Below, one piece after another: positions 39,297-50,500 of a stretch of 64,000 nucleotides of DNA (its first letter is position 1; each line of letters starts with the position of its first letter). Location: the NCBI RefSeq assembly GCF_030704535.1, contig NC_081819.1, positions 1,166,001 to 1,230,000 of the forward strand, in the 5' to 3' direction. Below the pieces are notes generated by a model that was not told where the DNA came from, made no database searches, and worked only from the letters and a program-made list of their open reading frames with translations. The position numbers and the translations under genes were made by a program. The stretch is from Vitis vinifera. Its lineage: Eukaryota; Streptophyta; Magnoliopsida; Vitales; Vitaceae.

Positions 39297-39611
39297 TTAT
39301 GGCTGAGGAGGAGGAGGAGAAGGAACTGGCAGCACAAAATGGCCTACATCGACAATAGGGTGGCCTGGGCTCCGCCGAAGCTGCATGTGAGATCTTGAGC
39401 TTGAGATTAGAGATTGCCAACACGTAAAACAGAAGATTGTGTGCATGATAAACAGAAGTTTGAGCGAATGGTATTTCTTACAACTTTCCAGCCAGCAGGT
39501 TGTGTGCATGATAAACAGAAGATACGGGTCAAGCCCAAATGAGCCGCCTGATTTGCAGCTCTAATCCCATCATAAGTTGTTATCCCTAAGCAAGAATCGA
39601 ACATGCTGGCG
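39297..39611 (-). pseudogene. Diverged Yippee-like exons 3 and 4
   Basis: Exon 3 (39,611-39,482) is open for 43 codons and ends RIFCLSCTQPAGWKV before a GTAAG donor, aligned with IYCISCGKWLGWRI of copy A. Exon 4 (39,380-39,297) reads RRSPGHPIVDVGHFVLPVP and stops, aligned with LHAYHPVIREGQFVLACG. Both exons keep the phases of copies A-C and usable AG/GT sites, although sequence identity is low. A possible exon 2 remnant (TALDALLAGKMFEY) lies near 39,773-39,815. Exon 1 with the first CxxC was not found. Either an old pseudogene or a diverged member with an unrecognised start; pseudogene is favoured. Confidence 0.6.
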
Positions 39612-40129
39612 CTGCATCCATGAACAAAATAATAATTAAAAGTAATAATTCTATCTGTAATAATTCAAAGTAATAAGAATCGATCAGAAAATAATAATAT
39701 CACCCTACAAGGAGAACATTCATCAAACAAATATACAAGAAAAATGTGATTCTGATATATGGGGAGAGACATACTCGAACATTTTGCCTGCTAATAAAGC
39801 GTCAAGAGCAGTGGTTACAGGTGATCCATGTTGGAGTTAAGTCAGGATTTCCATGGATTATGGTTTGTTTCGCTTGTCGTCCCAACTATCACTCTCCTTA
39901 ACCCATGCATTTAGAATTAAGTTTATGATAAAGAATTAATACAAATATTGTAACAAAGATGAGAACCGAGATGAAAAAGATTCAATAAGATTAATTTGAA
40001 AAGGCAATCTGATCAGAAAAAAGAAATTAACAACTTCCAAGTGAAATTGAGTTTCAGATTCTTGACTAAGGACTAGTTAAGGTATCCGGAAAAAGAAAGA
40101 AAGGATTAGCTAATATACTTGTACTTGAT

Positions 40130-40460
40130 TGATGATGAATGAACAAGACTAAGAAGAAATTGCTGATTGTGAAATCAACAACACCCAAGTTATCAGATTC
40201 TTGAAAGCTAGCAAACTTGAATTTAATTTTCTGGAGAAAGTGAGACCTGAAGTGAGAGAAAGTTGAGAGAATTTTACCGGATTAATGACCAAAAAGACCA
40301 AGAAATTGTTAGAATGTGAAATCAACAACTTCCAAAGATTGTCTCAGATTTGTGAAAGCTAGTAAGTTGAATTTTCTAGGGAAAATGAGAGAAAGCAAGA
40401 GTTTGTTATTGGTTTGAAAGAGAGACAGTTATGAATGTGAAAGAGGAATAGTGACTGATT
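40130..40460 (+). repeat. Upstream-type tandem repeat left of unit C
   Basis: Two units with the same blocks as 23,225-23,520, nearly identical in sequence and in the following 200 bp. By analogy with units B and D it is the upstream repeat of a preceding Yippee-like gene, here the diverged pair at 39.3-39.6 kb. Confidence 0.65.
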
Positions 40461-40648
40461 CTATAGTGTACTCTGAATAGTTATGGAAGATTCTAATTAA
40501 TCTCAACTAATTTTTTAAAAATCGTAAAATTTATTACAAAAATTCTGAATTGTTGACAAAAATTTCAACAATTTCCTTGGTATGAAATTTACTAGTTAAA
40601 GTTTATATCTTTTTACAAAATATACAACTTTTAAAATAACTTTTATAT

Positions 40649-43600
40649 TGTGAGGAATAACTTCTATAAAGAACGGGTCCTATCCATTTAGTCGAAAAAG
40701 AATCTCCCATGTGCTAGTTTTCTTTTATCTCCAAGCTTGGTTGTTCTTCTTTAACTCTCTACAAAGCTTGGCATTTTGTGTGTGTGTTTTTTTATTTATT
40801 AAATTAAGACAATGAATTGGTTATACAATATGTGCTTTATATATACCCATAGGAATCCTAATTAAACCTAGACTTTGTTTCTTTACTATCCTAAAATTAT
40901 TAATATTTGAATTTGGTTCTTTTGATGTTGAAATCCTAATTCTATTAGGAGTTTAGTTTTAAATATATTAGGTTTTTATAATTGTTTATATATATATTAA
41001 AAAACAATAGAAAACATGGTGTGATAATTTTTACATAATTATTTATCATCTCCTTTATTTATTTAATTTTTTCATTCCTTTTGTGTGGAGAAATTGTTCT
41101 TGTGCTGGAAAGATTATTTTTGGTTGCTCACATTTGGTATAAGCACTTGACGGTTAAGATGCAAGCAATTAATTATAATAATATAATCCAATTCCAGTTT
41201 CCAAATTTTGATGGAAAAAATAATTTTGAATTTGAGTATCAAGATATTCGGGGAGTAGTAAATCAATGATTTGTTGTACCAACAAATCAAGCACAACTCA
41301 CACAAGTACAAAAGTACAATTTGGAAAATTCCAAAAAGAAAATTTTAAGGACTCGCACCTTTGCATCTATTAGTCGATAGAAACAACTATTTTTAAGAAG
41401 AGTACAATTGCAATCACACAAGAAAGGTGCATGCGACATTCTTTTGAATACCGACAAAGGGGTATAGAAGGAGCAGAAGGCTCTATCATAGATTTTGAGA
41501 AAACAATTCAGGCTTTTTTAGATTTTGAAAACAAAAAAGAGTCATTGACTATTTTTTACAAACATTAACTCTTCTTAATCAAATGAAATATAATGGTGAA
41601 AATGTTTCAAATCTCCAAGTTGTGGAAAAAATTCGTCAAATCTTAACCATGTAATTTGAATACAAGGTAACAATAATTATTGAAAGATCTTCGTACTATG
41701 ACGTTGGGTGAATTGATGGATTCCTTACAAGCCCATGAACAACACTTAGATGAAAGGTCTTAGATTGAGGCAAAAGAAGCACTAGAAAGCCAAGTAAGTC
41801 TTAGAAGAGAAAAAATAAGTCTCAAAATAATTCTAAATCAAGTAAAAAAGGTTAAAATTTATAGAATAGAGGATAAGAAAATTCTAACTCATGCTAAAAA
41901 GAAGGAAGAGGTAATATTTTAACTTAAAGAAATAATAAATCTCATTTTTAATATTATAATTGAAAAAAATATGGTCATTACAAGAAAGAATGTAGGGCTT
42001 GGAGATATGATGAGAGGAATTTCTAGGTTAATGCTATAGAAGATAAAAATGAAAATTTAGAGACCTTGTTATCAGCTTATAGTGCTGGAAGGGATGAAAA
42101 AAAAAGTATATGGTTTTTTTATATAGGCTATAGTAATCATATGTTTGGTAGGAAAGAAATGTTTTCTGAGTTAGAGAAGACTTTTAATTCAGAGGTAAAA
42201 TTTGGGAATGAATCAGTAGTACCAGTTAGGAGTAAAGGTAAGATTTCCATTAAATTGAAAGATAAATCCTAAAATTTTATCTTTAATTTGTTAGATGTTC
42301 CATGTCTTCATCAAAATCTATCAAGTATGGGGAAACTTTCAGATAACAAATATGATATGCAGATCTATAAGGGTATCTATACCATCAATGATGATAAAAA
42401 AAAGGACTAGTGAAAAGGTAAATATGACATAAAATCATTTATTTTCATTAAATATTAATTGTGGATAATTACCTTTCTTTAGCTCTATAATTGATGATAG
42501 AAATTGGTTATGACACTCACGTTTTGAACATTTAAATTTTAAAAGTCTAAAATTACTTGCTACTAAGAAGATGGTTTCTGAGTCGCTTTTTATTAATTCT
42601 TCAAATGAGGTTTTAAGAAAAAAGCTTAGAGATAATTTTCCTATCAAAAAATCATGGGGAGCTAGGATGTCTCACAAGTTGATTCATTCAAATCTACGTC
42701 CAATGGAGGTTCTCTTAAATGAAGGTCACAAGTATTTTCTAAATTTTTTTTAATGATTTTAGTCAGAAGGCTTGGGTTTAGTTTTTTAAAGAAAAAAGGA
42801 GATGCATGTGAAAATTTCAAATTTTTTTAAGTTTATGTGGAAAAACAAAGTGAATATACAATCAAAATTTTGAGAATATATTAGGGTACTAAATATACTA
42901 TTAGTGATTTTTTTTAAAAAAAATGCGATATTGAGCATCAATTGGCCACAAGGTATGCTCTACAACAAAACAGAATTGTAGAGAGAAAAAATAGAATAAT
43001 TATGGTTATGGTGAGGTGCATGTTGCACTTAAAACAATTGCCTAGAATATTTTTGGGCCTAAACAATTTCTTGTGCAGTTTATTGATTTATTGAATAGGT
43101 GCTCCACTAAAAGTGTTTATGCAAAAACCCCAAAAGAAGCTTGGAGTCATAGGAAGTCTAACATTGGTTATCTAAGGGTGTTTAGTGGCATAACATATGC
43201 TTATGTACTTGATGCATTGGAAAAAAAAAATATGATGATAAAGGTGAAAAGTATATTTTTGTTTGTTATAACAAAAGGCTATAAATTGTACAATCCACAA
43301 ACCAAGAAGGTTATTGTCAATCGTGATGCGATTTTCTATGAGCAAGTAGTATGAGATTGGTCCTCTAATAAAAAAGGACCATCAAGTGTACATATTCATC
43401 TTGAAGAACAAAGTGAAGATCAAAGTATGAATCCTACTATTACACCAATTATGACTCCATGTCTGATAGAGTCATCAAGGTGTCCATAATGTCAACATGT
43501 TTTACCTATATGTTTGCATGATTATGTGGTTGGTTGTGACAAGGACCTAACAAGGGAAAAAATGATGAATTTTGATTTATTAAATTATAAGAAAGTTGCT

Positions 43601-43700
43601 TAAGATGATTGTTGGCTTGAAGCTATAGATGAAGAATTTCATATAATTGAGACAAACAATACATTATGCAATTGAGGAAATATATTAGAGTTGAATATGA
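40649..43700 (+). mobile_element. Truncated copia element, unit C
   Basis: LTR 40,649-41,132 (484 bp, TGTGAGG...GCTCACA), primer-binding-like TTTGGTATAAGCAC, gag start MQAINYNNIIQFQFPNFDG at about 41,159, protease remnant YSNHMFGRKEMFSELEKTF near 42,130-42,190, integrase through YLRVFSGITYAYVLDALEKK near 43,160-43,220. It ends at about 43,680 just inside RT, at the same place as in unit D. Stops in most domains. No 3' LTR. Confidence 0.85.
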
Positions 43701-44785
43701 TGTTGTAAAACTGACTAGATTCTCTTTGGACCTTTTCTTTTTTGGTCTTATCTTGATTCATATATAACTTGTAATGAAAGTTTGGCTTGCAAGATTTCAT
43801 GTTTTCTCTACTGTTCTTGTAGGTGTTGCCTCCAATGACCATTCCAACATAGTCCAATGCCACATCAATAACATTTAAGTTTTATATTTTTGTTTCACAA
43901 GATTTACCTTTTTGCAAATTTCTAGCTATTGGCTTTGTGCCAAAAATTCAAGACTATGTGGCATTCATGTTAAGAAGAAAGTGGACCTGTATGAATTTTG
44001 ATTTTCTACATATGTAGTGGTAATATGACCTTACTTTGGGTATAATTATTGGTAGTAATCTAAAAACTCAAGCGGATATTGCCCATCTCTATTGCATTTC
44101 ATGCCAAACTTTTGTTGGGTGGAGAATAGTTAGGATATATATTGCTTTATAACTCACAAATTAATTAATTTTATTTCATATATATGAGTTCCAATCTTAT
44201 GGGTGAATAATTTTGCATTCAGGTTTGCGAGCACAGACAACACATATGAGTTCTACTTTTTTTAATATATTAATAAGCTATCAAACTTTTTTATGTTTAT
44301 AATTAAAAAAAGGAAAAAAAAAACCCTGAAGATTAGTTAAGTTAGCTTAATATAAGGATTTAGTTTATCCATAAATTATAAATTTTTTAAAAACTTCTTA
44401 TTATCTTAATAAATCAAGTGGTTTTTAATTAACAAAAAAGAAAAATAAAATGTTGGACGAGTAATTTTATTTTGGAATAAGTAGCCCTTTTTGTTATACA
44501 TCACAAAATAGTTTTTTTTTTTTTTTTAACTAGAACATACATAACAATAGTACTTTTTGTACCTAAACATATTCGATTTGCAATAGATATATATATATAT
44601 ATATAAACCATCATAACTTATATATCCAAAGTGGTTTTTATATGATTTCAATTCATAAGTAATTGATAATTTATATATGTCATCAAATAAGATGAATTTA
44701 CAAGACTCAACTTTTGAAAAAATATCATCTAAAATACACTCGACACATCAAAACATTTACACTGAATAGAAATGTATAGAAAACT
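43701..44785. other. Unit C spacer with relic Yippee-like half-exon
   Basis: At 44,070-44,127 (+) the frame ADIAHLYCISCQTFVGWRI, followed by a GT, is the second half of Yippee-like exon 3 in the orientation opposite to the intact gene. The first half is not recognisable. A deletion near 44,740 joins sequence corresponding to unit A 5,830 directly to unit A 4,780. Confidence 0.6.
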
Positions 44786-45468
44786 TTACATTGGAAACAC
44801 AGCCTCTATGCCTACATCACCATCACATACGAGTACAAAATGGCCTACACGGATTACAGGGTGGTAAGCAGACTGCCGAATCTGTAACATATGTTCCATG
44901 ATTATCAATCTGAATATCAAATAACATATAGATAAATCAAGGAGAAAATTAATTAATTTGTTAAATATATAAATCCTTACTATTCTCCACCCAAGCCAGC
45001 TTCCACATGAAATACAGTAGATATAAACCTTATCCACAAGACTCCCTGCAGGAGATTCACCTACATATGCTAGCACTGAGTAATGTTCTCTAATATTCAC
45101 ACCAGCACTGCACACTTGGAACATCAGAATAGATCAAAAATCAAGAACAGTTAAAAAGACTATCAAAATGCGTTCTGATAGCATTGGAACCTTACGCGTT
45201 ATCAAAGAGGAGCTGAGCCGTGGAAAATGGATAAAGATCCTACAAGAATAGCAAAGAAATTAATTAAGCATGAAATCTTGCAAGTGAATCTTAATTAATA
45301 GAAAAGAAAAAGTACCTGAATATAGTTGTGGCCCTGAGCAATGAGAGCATGGCAAAAGATACAGCGGAACACACAAGGAAGTGGTGGGGTATCCAGAAAG
45401 GATTCAAGAGCCTGAAGCATATGTGCAGTTGCTGGTGGAAGAGGGTTACTGTTAGGCATTTCCGCCAT
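44786..45468 (-). CDS. Yippee-like zinc-binding protein, copy C (4 exons, intact)
   Basis: Exons (minus strand) 45468-45316, 45239-45196, 45107-44981 and 44881-44786 join into 420 nt (139 aa plus stop), same phases and GT/AG sites as copies A and B. Keeps CIFC and VYIYCISCGSWLGWRI. Exon 2 has Asn for the Tyr of LLFDY; exon 3 is two codons shorter than in A; exon 4 is the most changed, with HFVLVCDGDVGIEAVFPM where A has QFVLACGGGLGIQVEFQM. Indels are in multiples of three. It is probably functional or only recently released from selection. Confidence 0.75.
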
Positions 45469-45837
45469 TGGAACTTGGAATATCAGAGATTATCAGCTAC
45501 TCTTCTTGATGGATCCTGCAGTATCATTTGCAAATTAGGAAAAGAAAGAATAATACCAGATATTTATGAAGAAGGCTTCAAGGTGTATGAAAGCACTCAA
45601 CAGCTTAAATTTTCCCAAGAAAATGAAAGAAACCAAAATGAGAGAGGAGGGAGGAAGGGGAAGTTATTTTGTTTTAGAAAACCAAAATCACTCCTGTGTT
45701 TTCCTGGTTTTAATTAGAAAGCAACAACTTCCACGTGGAAAGGGAATCTGATTAGAAAAAAAAGAAGGAAATTAATAACTTCCAAGTGAAATTGAGTTTC
45801 AGATTCTTAACCAAGAAACTGAGAGCGAAACAGTTAT

Positions 45838-46205
45838 GAATGTGAAATCAACGACACCCAAGTTATCAGAATCTTGAATTTAATTTTCTGGAGAAAGTGA
45901 GCGAAAGCGAGAGAAAGTGATAGAGAAACAGTTATGATTCTTATATAGGAAACAAAGAAAATGAACTTGAAGAAATAGATCCATACAGAAAGAAAGAAAA
46001 GGGTTAGGAGAATTTTACCGGATTGATGACCAAAGAAACCAGGAGATTGTTGAATATGAAATCAACGATCTTCAAATTATAAGATTGTCTCGGACTGGTG
46101 AAAGCTAGCAGGTTGAATTTTCTAGGGAACGTGAGAAAAAGCGAGAGTTTCTTATTTGTTCGAAAGCAAGACGATTATGAACGTGAAAGAGGAGTCGTGA
46201 TGATT
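45838..46205 (-). repeat. Upstream tandem repeat (unit C), two units
   Basis: Same repeat as in unit B but with two units (start about 45,838 and 46,050). The first unit lacks the GAAAGCTAGCAAA segment. It lies 370-740 bp upstream of copy C's start codon. Confidence 0.75.
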
Positions 46206-47316
46206 ATATACAGTTATGCAAGATTATCAGTAAGCTCAACCACCTTCATATTATATTACCACCTTGCCATCGAGTCAAACATCAAATAGAAAGCATATTA
46301 AAAATGCATCCCTTGTTTGGATCATCAATTTTTTAAATTACCTTTTATTTTTCTTTTGAAACAATGATCAAATATTTTGTTCTATTAGTTTTTTCAAAAT
46401 ATAGTATATTCTATAATTTTTATTTTGCTCTATATTAAGAATGTGTCATAGTAATTTATTAAAACGCCCATTGGGTAACTGCAATAAAATATTCTACAAT
46501 TTTCATTTTGCTCTATCTTAAGGATGTAGTGCATTATTTTCATTAAAATATTCATTGGGTAAGTACAATAAAATAAATATCATCGCCTTACAAAATTAGT
46601 TATACCTCACTTCTCATTCCACTTAATATTGTATTGTCGTTTCAAGGAGATATAAGTTTTGACAAGGTAACTTTGGTCTAGCATTTGTGTTACAAAATAA
46701 TTTACAATCTTTTATAAATGATAACTCATTTTCATAAAACCAATTTCAATACTTCCATTTTTTAATAAATAATTTAAATCATGCAAATTAGAAACTTTCT
46801 ATGATCCTTTAATAATATCATTAAAATGAAAATACAATATTTACTTAGATTTATAATTGGCATTGATAAATCATAGCTTCTATGATCAAGTCCTTTGGAA
46901 ATTGAATATGGATTATTAAATTTATTTTCCTTTTAGGACCTTGGGTTATTTGTGATCAACTTAAGTTCTATCACTCAAAATTGTATTTAAAATATTTTCT
47001 TAGTTCAGATCCTTAATTACCATTTAATGCATCAAATTGAAGTATGTCACAAAGTTTAGGTTCTCACTTCTCTCGTAGATTTGGCTTTAGGATATGTAAT
47101 GATAGGATAAACTTAGTTAACTAGTGATTAAGGGATGACAAGAAGCACTAGTACCTCCATAAAGTACTATTATACCTTCTTTGGTTTGATTCTAACTTTA
47201 GTACTCTATTCTAAAATTGGTTTTGGTAAGCCAAGGTCAAAGACCCTTGTTCTCCCAACAAAAAACAACTAAAAAGAACAAGCAACTATTGGTATAGTGG
47301 CTTGATCGATCCCATA

Positions 47317-47642
47317 GGCTATGTTTGGTTCCCGGAAAGTACAAAGGAAAGAAAAAAAATGCTAAGGAAAATGATTTTCTCATGTTTGGTTGTCCTATGA
47401 AAAATATCAAAGAAAGTCAAATATAATTAAAACTAATTAAAAACTTATGTATTTTTAAATTATTTAATTTTTATATTGATGAGTTAAAATAAATAAAATG
47501 AGTTTAAAGTAACAAAAAAAATAATTTATCAACTTTTAATCTATTTTTTTATTTTCCTTCACTTTTTCTTTCCTTCTACTTTTCCTTTGTATTTTCTTTC
47601 CCTCGCATTTTCCCTCAAATTTTCCGGGAACCAAACATAGCC
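47317..47642. mobile_element. MITE with 22-bp perfect terminal inverted repeats
   Basis: 326 bp starting GGCTATGTTTGG and ending CCAAACATAGCC; the perfect terminal inverted repeat is 22 bp. The corresponding place in unit B (about 31,105-31,125) is uninterrupted (CATCCCATAGGGACAGG), so the empty site is present in the same window. Because the ends are palindromic with the target, the target duplication can be read as 3 bp (ATA) up to 7 bp (CCATAGG). No coding capacity. Terminal sequence resembles Tourist/PIF-Harbinger-type MITEs. Confidence 0.9.
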
Positions 47643-47925
47643 ATAGGGACAGGTATTGTGATACTTAATGGTGTAAAGATCTAAGATTTCCGGCCTAAAT
47701 CCTATGTTATTTTTAACCTAATATAATTGAATTAGAAAGATGAGCTTTTTAAGTTTCAAAATGTAGAAAAGCATACTATGAATATGAAGTGATCAAACAA
47801 TGATAAAATTATCCAGAAACAAGTTCACTCTAGTGAAAGTCTTCCTCCCTGTTCCCGTAGACGTAAACAATCTGTTGAACCACAAAAAATCTGTGTATTT
47901 TGTTTTTCTCTAATTTCTTCACCAG

Positions 47926-48150
47926 GAATTGTCAGCAAGAAAATCAACAGAGTGTTTTGCAGGCTCTTTACTTCTGAGTTCAGTTTCATGAGCAGTTGTA
48001 GAATATTATGCTAAAAGCAAGAATCTGGGGCATCCAGAAGAGAATCTTCTTACATGTTTGGCTGGTCTGTTCACAGAGTTAGGCTCTCAGAAAAAGAAAA
48101 CAGGGGTAATTGGTCCCAAACGATTTGTACAAGGGTCGAGGAAAATTCCC
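47926..48150 (+). pseudogene. Ubiquitin-specific protease (UBP3/4-like) fragment
   Basis: After an intron-like acceptor (TTTCTTCACCAG) the frame gives SVLQALYF, then [40 protein letters not shown] and RFVQ. This is the region just after the Cys box of plant UBP3/UBP4-type deubiquitinases. The Cys box itself (expected just before SVLQALYF) is not conserved, with a stop after ALYF and another in the EQL segment. Only about 65 residues remain. Confidence 0.8.
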
Positions 48151-48639
48151 CATCTTTCTGTATCAAGGATCAGACCACATGGGCAGTGATTATCAATTTT
48201 GAAAGGGTGAAAGGTCCTGCAGATGATGCAAGTAGAAAACCAGAGGATGCAGTCACATGTCAAGGGACTGAACCAGAACATCAGGCTCTCGTTCCTGACT
48301 GAGCCCCGTGGCAGTGGGAGTCCTCACGCTTGGCATTTCATTTTGTTTCTTCTGTGGTGTCGGGCCACGAGCTTCCAATGAAGAAAGCTGCCTATTGGCA
48401 AGAACTGGAGGAACAATTTGTATGTCTTCAGAACCTGATACAGCCGAATGAGCAATTATGCAGTTCAGGAAATGCTACCGGCATCCCACTTAATTCAACA
48501 GGAACATTGATGAAACCTTTTTGCAACAAAAGGAGGCACGTCCAAAGCTTTATCGGATTTGGAAGTCATTAAGGTTCCCAGTTCAAGAGAGCGTATGGGA
48601 AATCAGAAGTTGCAGTTGATGAAGGAAGAATCTGTAGTT

Positions 48640-49150
48640 CCAGCTCCTGCTGCAAAACTTTCCAGTCCAAGTTTTGTTGAAAGGATATTTGATCGTGCAT
48701 GGGAAGATTCACATACTGAATCTGGTCTTGTCCGCTCATCGTCCATTTGTATTTCTTTGTTGGATCCGAAAAGAGCAGTTTCTTCTCTTTTCAGTCGGTC
48801 TATCCGGAATCAGCACATGTATAAATCACACATCTCTGTCAACCCTGAGGCTGTTGACGCAATGCTATCTAAACTTAGTGATTTGCTTATGCTTTTGAAA
48901 TGTGTCATCTGATGAGAAAATTTTACCCACAGCCGCCTGGTGAACTGAGACCTCCTCTCGGGAAACGTCGACTGATCAAGAATGTAGAGTTTATTGCAGT
49001 ACTATTGCGAACTGGCAATGAAATTGCAGAAAAGGAATTAGTCAGCTCTGGTGCCATTCAACGAATCCTCGTTTTCTTCTTTGAGTACCCATACAATAAC
49101 TCCTTGCACCATCATGAAGAAAGCATTATATTGTCATGTTTGGAAAGTAT
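48640..49150 (+). pseudogene. SAPS-domain (SIT4/PP6-associated) protein fragment
   Basis: The first frame reads PSFVERIFDRAWEDSHTESG, LLDPKRAVSS, SVNPEAVDAMLSKLSDLLML; after a frameshift at about 48,900 a second frame reads GELRPPLGKRRL, VEFIAVLLRTGNEIAEKELV, SSGAIQRILVFFFEYPYNN and ESIILSCLES. This matches a contiguous internal part of plant SAPS-domain proteins, regulatory subunits of PP6-type phosphatases. N- and C-termini are absent; unrelated sequence follows from about 49,150. Confidence 0.85.
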
Positions 49151-50059
49151 AGGAAAAATGCCTGAGGATTCAAGCAGTTGGACCAATCTACAAGAACACC
49201 AGCTCCTGAACCAGTCAATGCACTGCAGAAAGTTGAGAGAACCTTGGAAGATGGAAAAGAAATGGGAAGATTACACTCCCAAAGAATGGGTTGAAAAGTA
49301 TTCATCTCTTCTCATGGCCAGAGCATTGTAAGACTTATCTAATCAAAATAGTCAGTTGCAAACCAAGGCATCCACAGTGGCAAAGAATTGATGAAGGAAC
49401 TGAAATTCGGATACAAATTTACCAGGATATTCCTTGAGAGAGATACAGGATATATTTTCAAATCTAAAGTTTTCACTGGATGGAGACAAGAACGAAGCTA
49501 ATGGAAATCCTGAAAATTCTGATGAGAATGCTGTTGATGGGAAGAGTAAGTTAGAGAATGTTATTTTGACATGGTCGAAGGGTTTTGTAAGGGATACACA
49601 GTTAGCTGGGTTGATCCAAAGATTACATCTGATCATTCTGCTGCTTGACAGTTCATGACAGTTGCAGGAGAGTTTTTCCTGCCCCTAGAACGACAAAGAT
49701 TTGGTCTAATTTCCAATAGCTCTCTGCTTTGATCTCTGGGCATTGGAGATTCTGGTTCATGGTTTGCAAAGGTTTACTTTGCTCGACGTCCCTCTTGTTC
49801 AAAGATTCTGAAGGAAAGGGATGACCTCCGACGTGTTTTACAGATGCGAAATTCATTTGTTACTGGAATACGGAAATGTTAAAGCCTGCAAACACTGGTA
49901 GAGCTTGGGGTGAGGATCGGACATTACCCATTGCTGTTGATGGTTTGGAAAAATCAGAAATGAAGGAGCGTTCTGAGATAAAGCCAGATGCTTCTCCAAA
50001 TGCGATGTCGACTAAACCTGTTGTTAGCAAAGGCTTATTTCTGATGCTTGATCAAGGTT

Positions 50060-50280
50060 GAATGATGACTCCCATGGCTTTCCTGGAGCGCATCAGAGAT
50101 GACTTTGTGTGATGATATGGGGGTAAGATCAAGACTGTCACAGCTCCTCATGTAAACAGCCTTAACAGGGATTTTAGTTCAAAATTGAAGAAACACATGC
50201 AGTACTGTGTTGATCATCCCGAGGAGATAAGCATGCTTGCGAAGGTGAAAAACATTCTACACGAGGCTTGACGATGACAT
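50060..50280 (+). pseudogene. VAMP72-type SNARE (longin/synaptobrevin) fragment
   Basis: Frame pieces PMAFLERIRDDFV, stop, then [20 protein letters not shown] and [14 protein letters not shown] correspond to the end of the longin domain and the start of the SNARE motif of plant VAMP72 proteins. The rest of the SNARE motif and the membrane anchor are missing. Confidence 0.85.
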
Positions 50281-50500
50281 GAAGACTGTAGCTACTATGG
50301 ATGTTTTTTTGTATCAAAGATGGAAGCAGGGGTGAAACCGTGAAAACCTCATCAAATTTTGGAATTTCAAGTGAGACTTTCGATGTGATAGAGATTCAAA
50401 CCAAGCCGGTCTTCCAGGTTCCATTTGCTAGACATGTTGGCCAGCATAATCCCTCCCAATACCCAGGCGGCCCCACTCTGCATGGCCATGCATGACCACC

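Larger units (their letters stand above)
40080..47831 (+). repeat. Segmental duplication unit C
   Basis: The most complete copy: tandem repeat (40,130-40,460), copia LTR-gag-PR-IN to the start of RT, relic region, Yippee-like gene, tandem repeat, right flank. The right flank is interrupted by a MITE and the match with unit B ends abruptly at 47,831, where a patchwork of gene fragments begins. Confidence 0.85.
47832..50500 (+). pseudogene. Patchwork of gene fragments (captured or transduplicated)
   Basis: Immediately after the end of unit C, base composition becomes gene-like and translation in changing frames gives pieces of at least three unrelated plant genes in one orientation: a ubiquitin-specific protease, a SAPS-domain PP6 regulator and a VAMP72-type SNARE. 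Further open pieces at 48,190-48,560, 49,430-49,660 and 49,876-50,495 are not recognised. All are truncated and interrupted by stops. Such mixtures are typical of Pack-MULE or Helitron capture or of filler DNA; terminal signatures were not found. Confidence 0.75.

Noticed and set aside
45328-45717. 129-codon plus-strand open frame over the Yippee-like copy C
   Set aside because: It is the antisense of exon 1 and the 5' region; the minus-strand exons explain the conservation.
47832-50500. Interpretation as a Helitron
   Set aside because: I could not find a TC start or a CTRR end with a hairpin at plausible borders, so only gene-fragment capture is claimed.
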